NCBI GenBank assembly: GCA_038496675.1
Contig: CM076650.1
Location: 21,977,595 to 22,041,594, forward strand
Source: Rachycentron canadum
Lineage: Eukaryota; Chordata; Actinopteri; Carangiformes; Rachycentridae
Reading direction: 5' to 3'
Length of the DNA: 64,000 nt
The notes beneath the pieces were generated by a model. The model made no database searches and was not told where the DNA came from. It worked only from the letters and a program-made list of their open reading frames with translations. The translations under genes and the position numbers were made by a program. Shown one piece after another: positions 1 to 11,650 of this stretch. The stretch's first letter is position 1. The number at the start of each line of letters is the position of its first letter.

Positions 1-409
1 GTGTCCCTCGGTTCTGAGAATGAGACAAAATGTCCTTGCAAAAGGAATTCATTCAGCTGCTTGTTTCTGCAGGGTAATTCATTTGAGCGTTCCCTAGAGC
101 TCAGGACCATGGCGGCGGGTCAGAATGTAGTTTAACTAAATTAAGACCTTCACCTTCACACCTATTTCCCTCTTCACTTGAATAATTTGGTGCAAAAGTC
201 CAATGAGCCCTTCAAATTAAATGTCAAAATATGCTGTAGAATAACACACAAACGTCCTCTGTCAGCAAATCACTGCCAAATTAAAAAAACAACAACAAAA
301 AAAAAACATTTGCTAAGGTTTGGGTGATGTTGTGTGCCTCCCAACCCAACCCCAACCTCCACCTTTTGTGTCTAAGGACAAGAGCTGGGCTTCGTCACTT
401 GATATTGTG

Positions 410-412
<3 letters not shown>

Positions 413-457
<45 letters not shown>
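413..457 (+). repeat. (TG)n microsatellite
   Basis: Uninterrupted TG dinucleotide run of 45 bases. The long open frames that cross it are artefacts of the repeat. Confidence 0.95.
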
Positions 458-459
<2 letters not shown>

Positions 460-585
460 ACTGCATGTCATGTCCCCAGGCTTGGAGGTACTGACCCTCA
501 TTCATCTCAACTACTTCACAGATTGCACACTTTGATTTAGTCTCAGGATTCTGTCCATGAAAATCACAAAGTACAGTCTTGGTAA

Positions 586-807
586 CAAAGTACATCCTCG
601 GCAGAGCCCAACCCACAGTTTCCAGCACCCGTGGTCCACCATTATCCTGCAGTACCTACCACAGAATACCCACAGGAATTGGGTCACGAGTCTTATGTGC
701 ACAATGTAGACTGGATACGACTCCTGCAATGCATTGGCAAGGTCAAGAAGCTGGTCCTCTTCCCCACTGTCACTATGGTGTACATCAGACCCGCTCCTCC
801 TGAATAA
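586..807 (+). other. Coding-like open frame of unknown identity
   Basis: This frame is open without an ATG start from just after a TAA (583-585) to TAA at 805-807. It reads ...NPQFPAPVVHHYPAVPTTEY, then VDWIRLLQCIGKVKKLVLFP and MVYIRPAPPE. The stop overlaps an AATAAA. Composition looks protein-like, but the other frames are also open here, and I recognise no family. It could be a decayed exon or retrocopy, or chance. Confidence 0.15.
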
Positions 808-3411
808 AAGTTTTGTGATCAGTGAGTCTTTGCTCCAGTTTATTAGCCTTGCTGAGAGAGACTGAGCAGTGTGAAGCTCTGACAGTTGCAGCATACTGTC
901 CAATCTGCCTTTTTGAAGATGGGACCCACCACCCTATCTGCCAGTCCGTAGGAAGGCCAGGTGAAAAAAAATTCTCTTTTCTCACTGAGAACAGCCTTGA
1001 TAAGGCTCTGCCTTCCTTTCCCAGGTTCTCTGATGCCTTGCCAGAAGCCAACCAATATATATGTAGATATACAGTAAATAAATATAATATTTTGTTTCCT
1101 TCTCTTCCTTACATGCAGGTTTCTGTACACCCCTACTGTTACCACAACTGGCATGCCAGTTTATTTTATTCCAGCCACATCAAACATTGACTGGGAGCCT
1201 CATTAAGCATAATGTACCTCACCCCCCTCTCTCTTCTGTTTCTCTCCCTCGCTTATTCTGTCTATAACGGATTTCTAATAAAGTCACTAAGCAGGAGAGA
1301 TTCTCTTTTCCACATTGTACATTTTTACCTCTTGTTTTCTTTCTGTCTTGCTTTTTCTTTCTATTTTACTCTCGCTGCCTCTCTCTCGACTCTCTATTTC
1401 TCTCTGTCACGGACAAACATGGACACACAGTTAAGATATACAACAAAATTGTTGATCCTTGTCTCTTCCTTCGCAGCAAAGACTCTCCTGTGTATTGAAC
1501 TACGTACGTGCTGGCATGATGTCTGGAACAACAGATGGGAAAAACTCTCCCAAGTGAAGGAAATATCTTAGGTCCTCTCTGAGGGAACATACTTCTGTAT
1601 GTGTGCACATGCAAACATACACAAGTGGTACATTTGAAAACGCTATGCTGACACAAGCTTACTGCTCAATATTTTAAAAATGTCACCTCATCAGAGTTAT
1701 TCCATCACCATCAAGAGACCTCAGAGATGCTTTTCTTGTGCTCAGTTGTAGTAACCCCGTCTAGAAGCTGTGTACAACAGCTTCTGTTCTGTTTATTAAA
1801 AGTTGTTTGCAACTGTATGACACATAGGCCACTTTAATTTATTTCTAAAAAGTTGCGTCAAATAGGAATCATAGTATCTCAAAGAAAATCTAGTCCTCAA
1901 AACAATGCAACGGCATTTTTATATGTTTATTATGATAAAGTATGTCAAGACAAATCAAAATTACAGTGGCCAGGTTCATCCAGTTTACCTTAGCAAGACA
2001 TTGAAAGTACTGAATACTGTAGATAAAGCATATACAAACAAATATGGGGGATTTCAAAGCCTACCATTATCTGTCCAATAGCAGGCTTCTCAGTGGGTAT
2101 TCCCCCTAGGAAGAAAAATGCACAGCATGGATCCACTAGCTTTTTCAACACTGACAATAACTTAGTCCCTAAGCTTAGGATTCAGGAATATTAATGCTCT
2201 TTGGGGTAAGCTTGCAGCTACAATGCCTTAGCCTTAAAATGCAGCGGATTCTAATATCTAAATCCACTAATAAAATCAGCTGTTACATGCTTGAGCCATG
2301 TTGACATTTGGGGATGCACGTTTGGCTTTAAATCAACTTTGCGTACCCATAGCACTGAATGTCACAACATCCCACGTTGAGTGTTTTTATTTTTTAATAA
2401 CCATGACCTTTTCCTTTTGCCAATTGGATGTGAAGCAAGAATCAATCTACCGGTTCTGGTAAAGCTACTGATATATGGATTTTGTAGGAAAGTAATGGAC
2501 AGCTGGTCTCCACGGTCACCACAGAGGAGAACATAGTGGTGGGAGCTGTGTTTGTATGACTTACACGGACCATGGATTATTTGTAGTTAGGAAGGTTTCT
2601 CTGCTGACTCACCAGTGGCACATGAGAAGGACCTTGTGCACACAATCCTGCCTACAAAGGCTCTGCACAAGAGAAAATAAGATGAACACAAAGCTTCTGC
2701 AATGCCCCTGAGTTCATTACCATTTGTACATGGATGGGAAATGCTGTTTTCATTTGGTTTTCTTAACCCTTAAAATGAGCTCAGAGTGATGGTTGATAAT
2801 GCTTATTCACTTTCTTGACAAGTGCTGCATGAGCAAATTGATGCCATCCCCGTGTCTTACGAGCCAAACAATCTGGCAGGGCACAATCACCTTTTGGAGT
2901 TTGGTTGCCTGGCAGCCTTACAGTGAACCCTAGACTTTAGAGAACAAATGGTTCCGGCCAAGAAATAGTCCGGAGCCTGACATCCATGAAACCACATTGT
3001 TTTACACTCACTGATTAAAGAAAGAAGGTATAAAGTGATAACCAGTTATAGGTACTGGCGTGTTGATTTGATATTGATCGTGTGAGTGACTGATTCACAG
3101 AGTAATAGACCATTGGTCGGCTGGCCAAGGGGGGAGGTTTCCCCAGAAAATGAATTTGTACAACCAGTTTCCTTTCGCGGAGTATTTACCGCCTGCAATG
3201 TTGCCAATTTAGCATATGTCGTGCAACTTAGAAAAGGCACCCATAGTGACAAATCTACTACTTTTTGGGCCAACCTTAGCTACTTTCCACAGTCCACAGT
3301 CACCACCAGGGGTTAAAGTGGGCTGGAACGATCCAGAACAGCTATAACTTTCACTTCTTGAATAGATAGAGAGTTTAGTACTCACACCAAGGTCTCCTAC
3401 TCCACTGAAGT

Positions 3412-3458
3412 GCCACTTGTTGGTCTCTTTGGATAAAAGCCTCTGCCAAATGAGTAAG
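3412..3458 (+). mobile_element. 3' tail of an L2-clade LINE or its partner SINE
   Basis: The segment TTTGGATAAAAGCCTCTGCC followed by AAATGAGTAA matches the 3' tail that I know from teleost L2-type LINEs and the SINEs they mobilise. The head of the element is not clear upstream, so this is probably a 5'-truncated copy. Confidence 0.6.
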
Positions 3459-5541
3459 ACGATCAGTAGGAGGTGGATGAATAGCAATATATCGTAATGC
3501 TTCAGGGACGGCTGCACAGGCTTTGCCCTCCACATCATGGCTGTACTCGCTATGTTGGTGTTAGGGTCACTGGTTCGAGGTTCAGGCCATTTATGTTATG
3601 GAGAGCTACCAACTTAAGGAACATGGTGAAGGCCACCCCATCTTGGCAATGAAGTACGCATAGTTTCACCATCTTGTCTTTTATTGCCACATAAATTCCA
3701 CTAAAAGCTGCTGCTGGTGGTCCTCTTTCTGGATGTGCTCATGCTCCATACTCTCCCTGTACAGCCTGATCCCCATGGCCTGCACTGGACAGCTCCAGCA
3801 TGTTTTGCAGTACATTTGTGTGGTTTCATGGCATCAATGAATGAATAGCACTTTTTCCAGCACACAGAAATAGATTCTTGCTTTATGGTTACATTAGAAT
3901 TGATAGTTTTGATTTGATTGCTTCTCCTTCTTATAACCCACAGTAGGTCTCTATTTCTTAAAGTTCTCCAATTGTTAGTTTGCCTAGTTGTGAGTTGACT
4001 GCAGAGCACGTTTGGTTTGCTCAAATTTTAGAGAATACAATTAACATTTTCCACATTAATTAATACCATTTAACGACCTGTTAAGAATCCAAGTGTCGAT
4101 TAACCATGGTCCCCGTGCGTGTGACTGCAATCACTACATCCCACGCATAAGCTATGTTTACGACGTGTTCAAGGCGTTCAATAGTCTCAAGCCCTGGACA
4201 GGATGTTGAAAGTGCCAACTGAGGATCCAGCAGGGAACCCGACTGAGCGTCAATTGGAGAGACCTGGGCAGCAGAAACACGGGGGCTCTAGTAGTTGAGC
4301 CTGTGGGATCCCGGCAAAAGCAACAGTTGGCTAGCCTACTCAGATGCAGACTGGAGGTTAACAGGTTAAAGGCTAGTTGAATCTGACACAGACTGGCTTT
4401 TGAGCCAAAGGCTAGCATGCTTGCAGTGCACAAAATTTTATTTATCAAAGGCTTTTACAAAAAAAAGAAAAGATTCCATGCCAACCCTATTCAGCCTAGT
4501 GTCAGTAAAATCCTTTATCTGTTTGCGTCTCTCCTATTCGCTGTGCTCACACATACAGTAGTTTAATACAGCTGAATTTCCATTAAAGCTGTTTACATAT
4601 TTTTTTTGTCTGACAAACGCTCCATGCACATAAGTTACAGATATTTCAGCTATATTTAACTATTCAAACAGAAAGTTAGAAGCTGATTCACATCAGCTGC
4701 AATATGACCAGGATAGAAAGGTGTATCTGCAGAGGGAAAGCTTGACCTTGTGCTTGCAACTCTCCTTTATGTGAAGTCACTTAGGTTTGTCCAAAAATGT
4801 TGCTAGATTTGGAATTGGGTGGATTTTGACAAAAAAAGTGTCACTAAATGGATCTGAAAAGTTGGTAACTCTAGCAGCACTGCTTGTTCGTCATTTTAAA
4901 AGGGCCACAAAACACCAATAGTGTTCATGACCAGGTCATGTGGCATTCAGCTGACCAGTGGTGAAATTTGATCATTTAAATCATTTATTGGACTCGCTCT
5001 GCTGTTGCAGTCAATGCAGAAACACAAGGAAACTAAAGCTGATGGTAGATGCACGGGGAAATAGTAGGGAAGTAAAACAGACTGACTGACTATGGGAGGT
5101 ATAAATAGTGGCTAGGGGATGAGGGAACTAGATTCAGGTGTGCGAAGTGGAAGAGGAAGCCAGATGATTACAAATGAAATCATGTGTGTGGTACAGGAAA
5201 TGCATCTGATGGGAGGATGGAAAATGGCAGGTCAGGCGAAATGAAAGGGCAAAACATAGTCAGAGAGACATAAACAGAGGCCAAGGGGAACTGAGAGGCA
5301 GATCCTGACACCTAATAATTTCCGAGGAAGGAACTGATAGTTAACTTAGGGTTGATAATTATTTATAACATAAGATAACTGTCAGTGATTATGCCACAGT
5401 TTATACAGGTCTCTCTTTAATATCTGCTCTATTGCCATTTTAGATTGTTGGTATAATTTTTGAATCACTGTGAGGAATCAAAAGGTATTTCAGGTGTTTG
5501 CCGACTTAACCGAAAACATTCATTGCTATATCGTTAAAGAG
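3459..5541. other. Intergenic, possibly with decayed repeats
   Basis: No gene seen. A B-box-like GGTTCGAGGTTC at about 3573 has no tRNA fold around it. The stretch 5020-5300, ending in GGCAGATCCTGACA, resembles dispersed teleost repeats that I cannot name. Confidence 0.4.
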
Positions 5542-5698
5542 CCAGCGTGTAGGATTTGGGGGAATCTATTAGCAGAAATATGTGCCATGCCATTCATAAT
5601 ATCCATTAATATGTTTTTATTGGAATTTAATCACCTGAACTGACTGAGTGGATTAGCAACTTTGCTGCTCGATGCCACTAAATCCCACACACTGCTCA
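5542..5698. mobile_element. Short MITE-like repeat with imperfect terminal inverted repeats
   Basis: The left end reads GCGTGTAGGATTTGGGGGAA and the right end is the inverted GATGCCACTAAATCCCACAC with ACTGCTC. The interior (GCAGAAATATG, CATTCATAATA, AATCACCTGAA) matches a very common percomorph dispersed repeat that I recognise; this copy is shortened. There is no coding capacity. Confidence 0.65.
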
Positions 5699-8600
5699 TT
5701 TGATCAATACATAAAGACTTTTTTGAAAATGTATATATGTGATATAAGTCAATGTGACCACATAAAATTATATTAGTATTTAGTCAATTCATTGATTGCT
5801 TATGTGACAGAAAATGAATTATCAACTGTTTTAGTTATGAAATTGTCGTATTTTTTTTTAAAGCAAAAGTGTGAAACATTAGCTCTTCTTCATCATTTAT
5901 GACATAGGAGGTTTTGGACAAGTTTGACTGAATGGGCAATTTGAATTTTATATAGTTAAAGTAATTAGTTAATATTTTTCAACACAATAAATTGAGAAAA
6001 TTAATCAATAATTAAAATAATCTGGACTGTAATGCATGGTGTCTCCATTGTCCCTTAAATCATGTCAAATTAAAGTTTTCTTTTTAAGAAACTTCCTGAT
6101 GAGCTAAGTAATCATGGGACCTGTAAAATAAACTGTTAGTCTCACTGAGGTAATTATAAACTCTTTTTTTTTTTACGATGGCCTTGAAGTGAACACTGAG
6201 CCTTCTACCTGTACCCGGCCTTGTTTTTGTACCAACATGGAAGCTCAAAGAAATCCTGTTTTTTTCTTGTAGCAACAAAAAAAAAAAAAGAAGAAAACAC
6301 ATCTTTTGTCTTTGGCATGAGATTAATTGAGAGCTCAAGATGTTTGTCATTGACATTGTAACTAGAGTCTATTTTTGTCTATTTTAGCATAAAAAATGAA
6401 TATTAACCACATGGGGGCAAATGGTAAATCAAATTGTGGCATCACAGATATTTTTAAATTTAGGGGTTGAGAGTTGATTCCTCATTAAGACACATAGCCA
6501 AATAAATACAAAAAAAAAAAAAGGAGAATAAATATAAATATAAGAAAAACAAAGGGAGGAATTTAAAAGATGTTGCTTGATTTCGTTGTGACAGCCAAGT
6601 CAAACGGCTTAAGTAAAAAAAAAAAAACTCAATCATCCAGTGTCGAGCTAAAATCTGATGTTGATTAAAATGCAAACACCATTTTATTTCATTTTCATGT
6701 TTCATCCTTTGTTACCTGCAGAATGCTGTTGTGATTTTTCTTTAACCTTGCCTCACCTCGCTCAAGTGTTTGTCTTTTCAGTCTTAAGTAGACTGACTCA
6801 CAGGTCGCCATGAAGTGGATGTTTTCACTATCTCCCAGAGAAAGATTATTTAGTCTTTGCATACTTAGGCACTTTATTCAAACAGGGAATTGACTTTGTT
6901 GGGGAAATAGGGCAACTACAAACAAAACAAAGCTCTGGATGCCATTTCTGTTTACCATGGGACTAACAGTACTGTACAGTGAGGGAACAAATTGTAATGA
7001 TGCATTTTGGAAGCACAATCCATTTAATTAGTGAATAATCTGGTCAGCTAGTGCTGTAAATGCTGCAAGCTTAGTTTGTCACAATAACAGAAGTGTATGA
7101 AAAGAAAGTTTTTTTGTTTTTGTTTTTTTAATGGGAAAAATGGGTGCTACAAAGTCAAAATACACACAAAATGTGTGATTGTTCAGGAAGCTGCATTTCC
7201 CATTCCCACTCATTGCCAGTCATGCTGACTTTGAATCAGTGACAAAGAGACTGAGACTTGGGTGAGCTATGGTTTACTGATTGCAGAGTTTATCTTGAAA
7301 TAAATTTAAAATTACCCAAACAAAAGCCTTCAGCTGTTGAAGAAACAAATTCCACATAATCATTTTGGTGAATAATTTTTTTTTTTTTTCCTGCGACTAA
7401 CTGTGGATTGCAACTCAGTCTTTGGAAAATGCACACAGCTCCCAAACCTTAGTGTAAAGACGATCTCATCGCCATAGACACAGACATATTTGGAGTGCAG
7501 GCCTCTGAGGGAGACAGGGTCTGTGGATGACAACTGAAGCATTTTGTATGTTTCAGACTAACACACATGCGCGCACACACACACACACACACACGCATAG
7601 AGATACGCCAATGTGTTCTAACAGACACACTCGGTGACACCTGCACTCGCTCGCAAACAAACAAATGCAAAGACAGATAGTGACAGGTGAGGTCATGTGT
7701 ATGCACACACTTACACGCACACATAAACAGACACACCTCTCCCCAGCTCCTGAGTTGATCAGAGACTGTTACAGTGTCACCTCACTCCCCAGCTCAAACC
7801 CCCCAGGAGATCGCTCTCTGTCACTGACGCCACTCTGTAGACAGCCTCACACAGCACACGGCCCCTGTCTGCTACATGTGTGTGTGAGTGTGTGTGCGTG
7901 AGTGTGTGTGTGTGTGTCTTTGTTTGTTTGTCTGGGGAAGCGAGAGAGATTTTTTTCCCCCTTGTGGAAAGGGGGAAACTATTCTATCAAACCTCCTCCA
8001 GCAAGAATTTAGGAGTGTTTACAGTATGAATCCAGAAAGTCACAAAGTGTTAATCACATCAACATCGCTTTAACAGCCTAAGAAATAAAAAAAGTAAACA
8101 GTTGAAATGTGGTTAGCTTTGCTGCTCACAAAGTCAACTTTAAATGAGGAAAAATATCTTTCCCAGAGCCGCAGTTCAAAGTGGCTAATTTTACATCTTG
8201 TTTTACAGTTTTGGCTGCATAGACCAAAAAAAAAGAAAAGAAAAAAAAAGGCCATGTTGCAGTTAATATTACATTGTTTCCCAGCTGAGAAGGACATAAT
8301 TCTTTTCATCTCTCACAAGGCCCAGGGAAATGTGGATTCTACACACAGAGCAACAAAGAAATAGCACAGACTCTTGTAGTCCCTCTGTTTTGACATCTCC
8401 AGGCAGAATGCCACAGCTGAGCTAATGGTGTGCTACGTGATAAAATGTAGGTTTATGAGGGATTAGCTGGCTGTGTGTGTTTGTGTGTGTGTCAGTGCAG
8501 CAGGCACACACGGGCGCGTGCGCGCTCGGGCACACGAGATTCCCCAAGTTTAGCGATGCATTAGGGATGTTTACGACAGCTTTGAGTGGAGCTTACCCCA

Positions 8601-9215
8601 TGCACCAGCACCGCTGATGCCCAGCCCCCCCCCCATCCCCACCCGCAACGCTGCACACACTTGCACACACACTTGCCTCAGAGACCAGTATGATGGGGGG
8701 TTTTAGTTAAAGACTGGAATTCTCAGTCACAGATGGTCAGGTCAGTGAGATTGGGAGGGATGGTGGTGGTGGGTGGGGGAGTGCGTTGCGGTAGATGCGC
8801 TGTGTGTGGTGTGCACTGTGAGATAGTCTTTATAAAGATGGATGGAGATGTGGTTTGGGAAAGACAAAGTGGGCCAGAAATAAGAGACGGGTGACTGGGG
8901 TGTTGATAAAGATGACAAGGAGGGAGGGGCTGAGGATGCCAAGCATAAGGATGACTGAAGGGAAGGAAAGCTAAGGAACTACAGGCAGAGGTGTGGCTAG
9001 TGGTTGCGCAGGCTGCTCCTGCATTGTGATTGGCCACCACTGGTGCCCCCCCCCCAGATACACACCCCTACACCCCCTACCAGAGTCAGACAGTGATAGG
9101 TAGTTGACTTGTTGCTATCATGAACTGAACAGGCTCACTAGGCACAAGCTGTGGCTCTGAGTCTCAATGATGTGACTGTTGATTGATTTTCCTTGTTGGA
9201 AAATCAATCAACTAC
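5699..9215. other. Intergenic with simple repeats
   Basis: AT-rich unique sequence with poly-A/poly-T runs. It has imperfect (CA)n and (TG)n tracts at 7573-7594, 7879-7918 and 8472-8492. A G/A-rich, C-poor strand lies at about 8740-8980. No gene seen. Confidence 0.6.
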
Positions 9216-9650
9216 CAAAGTGACACAAATGACTACAAATGGATGGAAAACAACTTCAAGGAGACACAGAGTGACCTCAAAGAGATGTGAAACAACCACA
9301 AAGAGACTTAAAACAAAAGCAAAAACCGGGGGAAAGACATCAGAGAGACATGAAACAACTTCAAAATCATCTCAAGGAGGTGCAACACGACTACATTCCC
9401 AAACCCACCGCAGAAACAAAAGACGACTACAGAAAAAAAAAAAAGTCCTGAGAGAAATGACCACAAAGGGATGCAAAATGGGCACAGTTGCAAAATAACA
9501 GTAACATGAACAATCTCGATTGAAGCCAAATGACTTTAGGAGAAATCTCATATGATAACAAAGGGGAGTGAAATGACATAAAATGACCACAAAGAGCTGC
9601 ACGATGACTTCAGTTGTTACAGATACAAAAGAGACACAAAAGGACCATTC
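9216..9650 (+). repeat. Degenerate ~21-bp minisatellite (CAAAGAGAYRYAAAACRACYA type)
   Basis: Units such as CAAAGAGATGTGAAACAACCA and CAAGGAGACACAGAGTGACCT repeat at about 21-base spacing with heavy divergence and indels. The unit type is a familiar dispersed minisatellite of percomorph fish. Open frames across it encode only Thr/Lys-rich low-complexity sequence. Confidence 0.75.
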
Positions 9651-11504
9651 ACGCCACAAACACAAGCAAATCAATGCAAAGACTGTTTTTAAATTACAAA
9701 TGCCAGCTATATACTGATATTTTTTCACATGAGAATATTTAAAGTTAATTTATTGCATTAATTCTTTTATAAACCAAGTAAGTGATGTGCAGTTTATTAC
9801 CGCCGCTAATCTAAGATTAAAATTTGAGCCTTGTACAAATTTTTTCTTACTTCACAAATGTGCCTCTCTCCTCAAAAACTGGCTCCCAGTCTGAACCCAG
9901 ATTCAAAAGTTCCTAGATAAACTGTAACAAAAATAAACAAACTGAGTTGCATATAGGGGAAGTAATGATTTTAAGTAGAATTGAATTGAGTTTTCCAGTC
10001 TGCACTACAGTCATTTTTACTATATGCAATGCTGATCTATTATTAAAATCCCAAATAGCCTGCATTTAGTGGGACACACGCTCATGTAATCTGACAGTCT
10101 GCGGCTGGGACCTCCAAGTGCTCATAGCCTGAAGCTGTTCTTAAAGCAGTCCGTGCTAAACGCCACAGAGCATCTCATTTACTGCAACAGATTTTGTGTC
10201 CACTGAAAAGATGATTTAAAAAAAAATAAAAAAGAAGAAAAAAAGAAAATAGTCTCGTCTCTAAGCTCAAAGGGAATTGTATAGTCTATCTGCAAAGTGC
10301 ATTTAGATGTGTTCGTCCTGACACACAGTACACTGGAGGTCTGATTTTTATGTACGTGTGTCGCGTTTTGCTTATTTACTTGTGGCTAGACTAGAATACA
10401 AGGCACATATTAAAAGGTGTCTATAGTCACTATGTACACTCCGTTCATCATTCTTTACAGAAAAACACAAAAAAACTACTCCCCTCTCCCCTCCCGTCTC
10501 AAGTCACAGATTATGCAAAGCATCTTTATAATGGATATATATTTATTTATCTTTTTTTTTTTTTTTTTTCCCCCCGCATCTAAAAGACGGGTTGGGTTTG
10601 ATAAAGGATGCACACACACATACAGACACACACTTAGCTAAGAGCTTAACAAACTGGAATCTTCTTAATTCTATACTAATCCATTATCCTCTGGGTGCAC
10701 TGTTTCTGTGAGAGGGAGCGCTGTATCTGTGTGTTATGCTCCACTCATGTTGTTTGTGTTAATGGAACCATAGTTTATACATAGTCTAGAGTGTACATGT
10801 TTATATATGTATGCAGAATATTCATAAGGGGTGTATGTTCATTTCAGTTTTATTCAGATTCAGTATTCATGTATGTACGCATGCTTGCGAATTCAGATGA
10901 GCCTGTTTGGGTAATGAGTGTAGACTGGATATAAATAGGGATGGAGACTCCAGGTTTTAAAAGTGAAACCGGAGTGCAGGAATACCACTGAGGACCACCG
11001 GGGGCTGGCTCCAAAAAAATTAAAAATAAAAAAATCTCTAAAATAGACAATAGAAATGCGTCAACTTCTCATGAAATACTTATTTAGGTACTTAGTCAGT
11101 ACTTTTTTTTAGCTAAAGTCGCTCCCTGTGTTCAGTGATCTGGAGGTCCTTCTGAGGGTGATCCCATCACTGATTGGATATTAGGCCCCAGAGACAGTAT
11201 GTTAGGGAGCGTGGCTGGTTTGATTGACATGCCTGGTCTGGATTGACAGACAGACAGTAATGAGGCAGCATCTGTTGTGTTCTCTACTGCAACAAAACAC
11301 CAATCACAGATGATTATGATGTTGACAAAGTTACCCAGAAGATAGCACGGCGGTTTTAAAACATTCATCATGGTTGTGGTGGAGGTGTTAGGCTAAATTG
11401 CCTGTTGTTACCGTTAAAGCCTGAAGAAACATGAGTGATTTTAGAGCTGTTGTCGTTACATCCACCGTAGGCTGGGTTAATCTTTAAACTGTGTCTTTGT
11501 TGTT
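9651..11504. other. Intergenic, with a probable repeat fragment at 10900-11020
   Basis: No gene seen. The segment with GGAGACTCCAGGTTTTAAAA, GTGAAACCGGAGTGCAGG and CACTGAGGACCACCGGGGGC resembles a teleost dispersed repeat, but I cannot place its ends. A long T run lies at 10551-10570. Confidence 0.45.
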
Positions 11505-11650
11505 TTGTTTGTTTGTTGTCTTGTATCAACGGGGTCTCACAAAAAATACTGAACTCAGTCGCAGAAAAATTGCTGGAGGGATGGGGCCTGGGTCAGGGAA
11601 GTACCCATCACATTTTGGTGTCAATCTGGTTAAAGGAGCCGAACCAACAA
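11505..11650 (+). mobile_element. Dispersed repeat copy 1 (GGAGGGATGGGG...AAGTACCCAT family)
   Basis: A TTTGTTTGTTTGTTGTC lead is followed by CTCACAAAAAATACTGAACT, GCTGGAGGGATGGGGCCTGG, GTCAGGGAAGTACCCATCAC and ATTTTGG. The same block order recurs at 22480-22750 in this window, and I recognise it as a common teleost interspersed repeat of unclear class. It has no coding capacity. Confidence 0.6.

Larger units (their letters stand above)
1..3411. other. Intergenic: no recognisable gene
   Basis: AT-rich unique sequence. It contains the TG microsatellite at 413-457, the open frame at 586-807, and a pyrimidine-rich stretch at 1215-1400. I see nothing else assignable. Confidence 0.6.

Noticed and set aside
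320..628. Open frames on both strands across the (TG)n run encoding Cys-Val or Thr-His repeats
   Set aside because: They exist only because a dinucleotide repeat has no stops in most frames.
3565..3590. GGTTCGAGGTTC as a tRNA or SINE B box
   Set aside because: No matching A box or cloverleaf arms are visible around it.
9193..9498. Thr/Lys-rich open frame
   Set aside because: It is the translation of the 21-base minisatellite.
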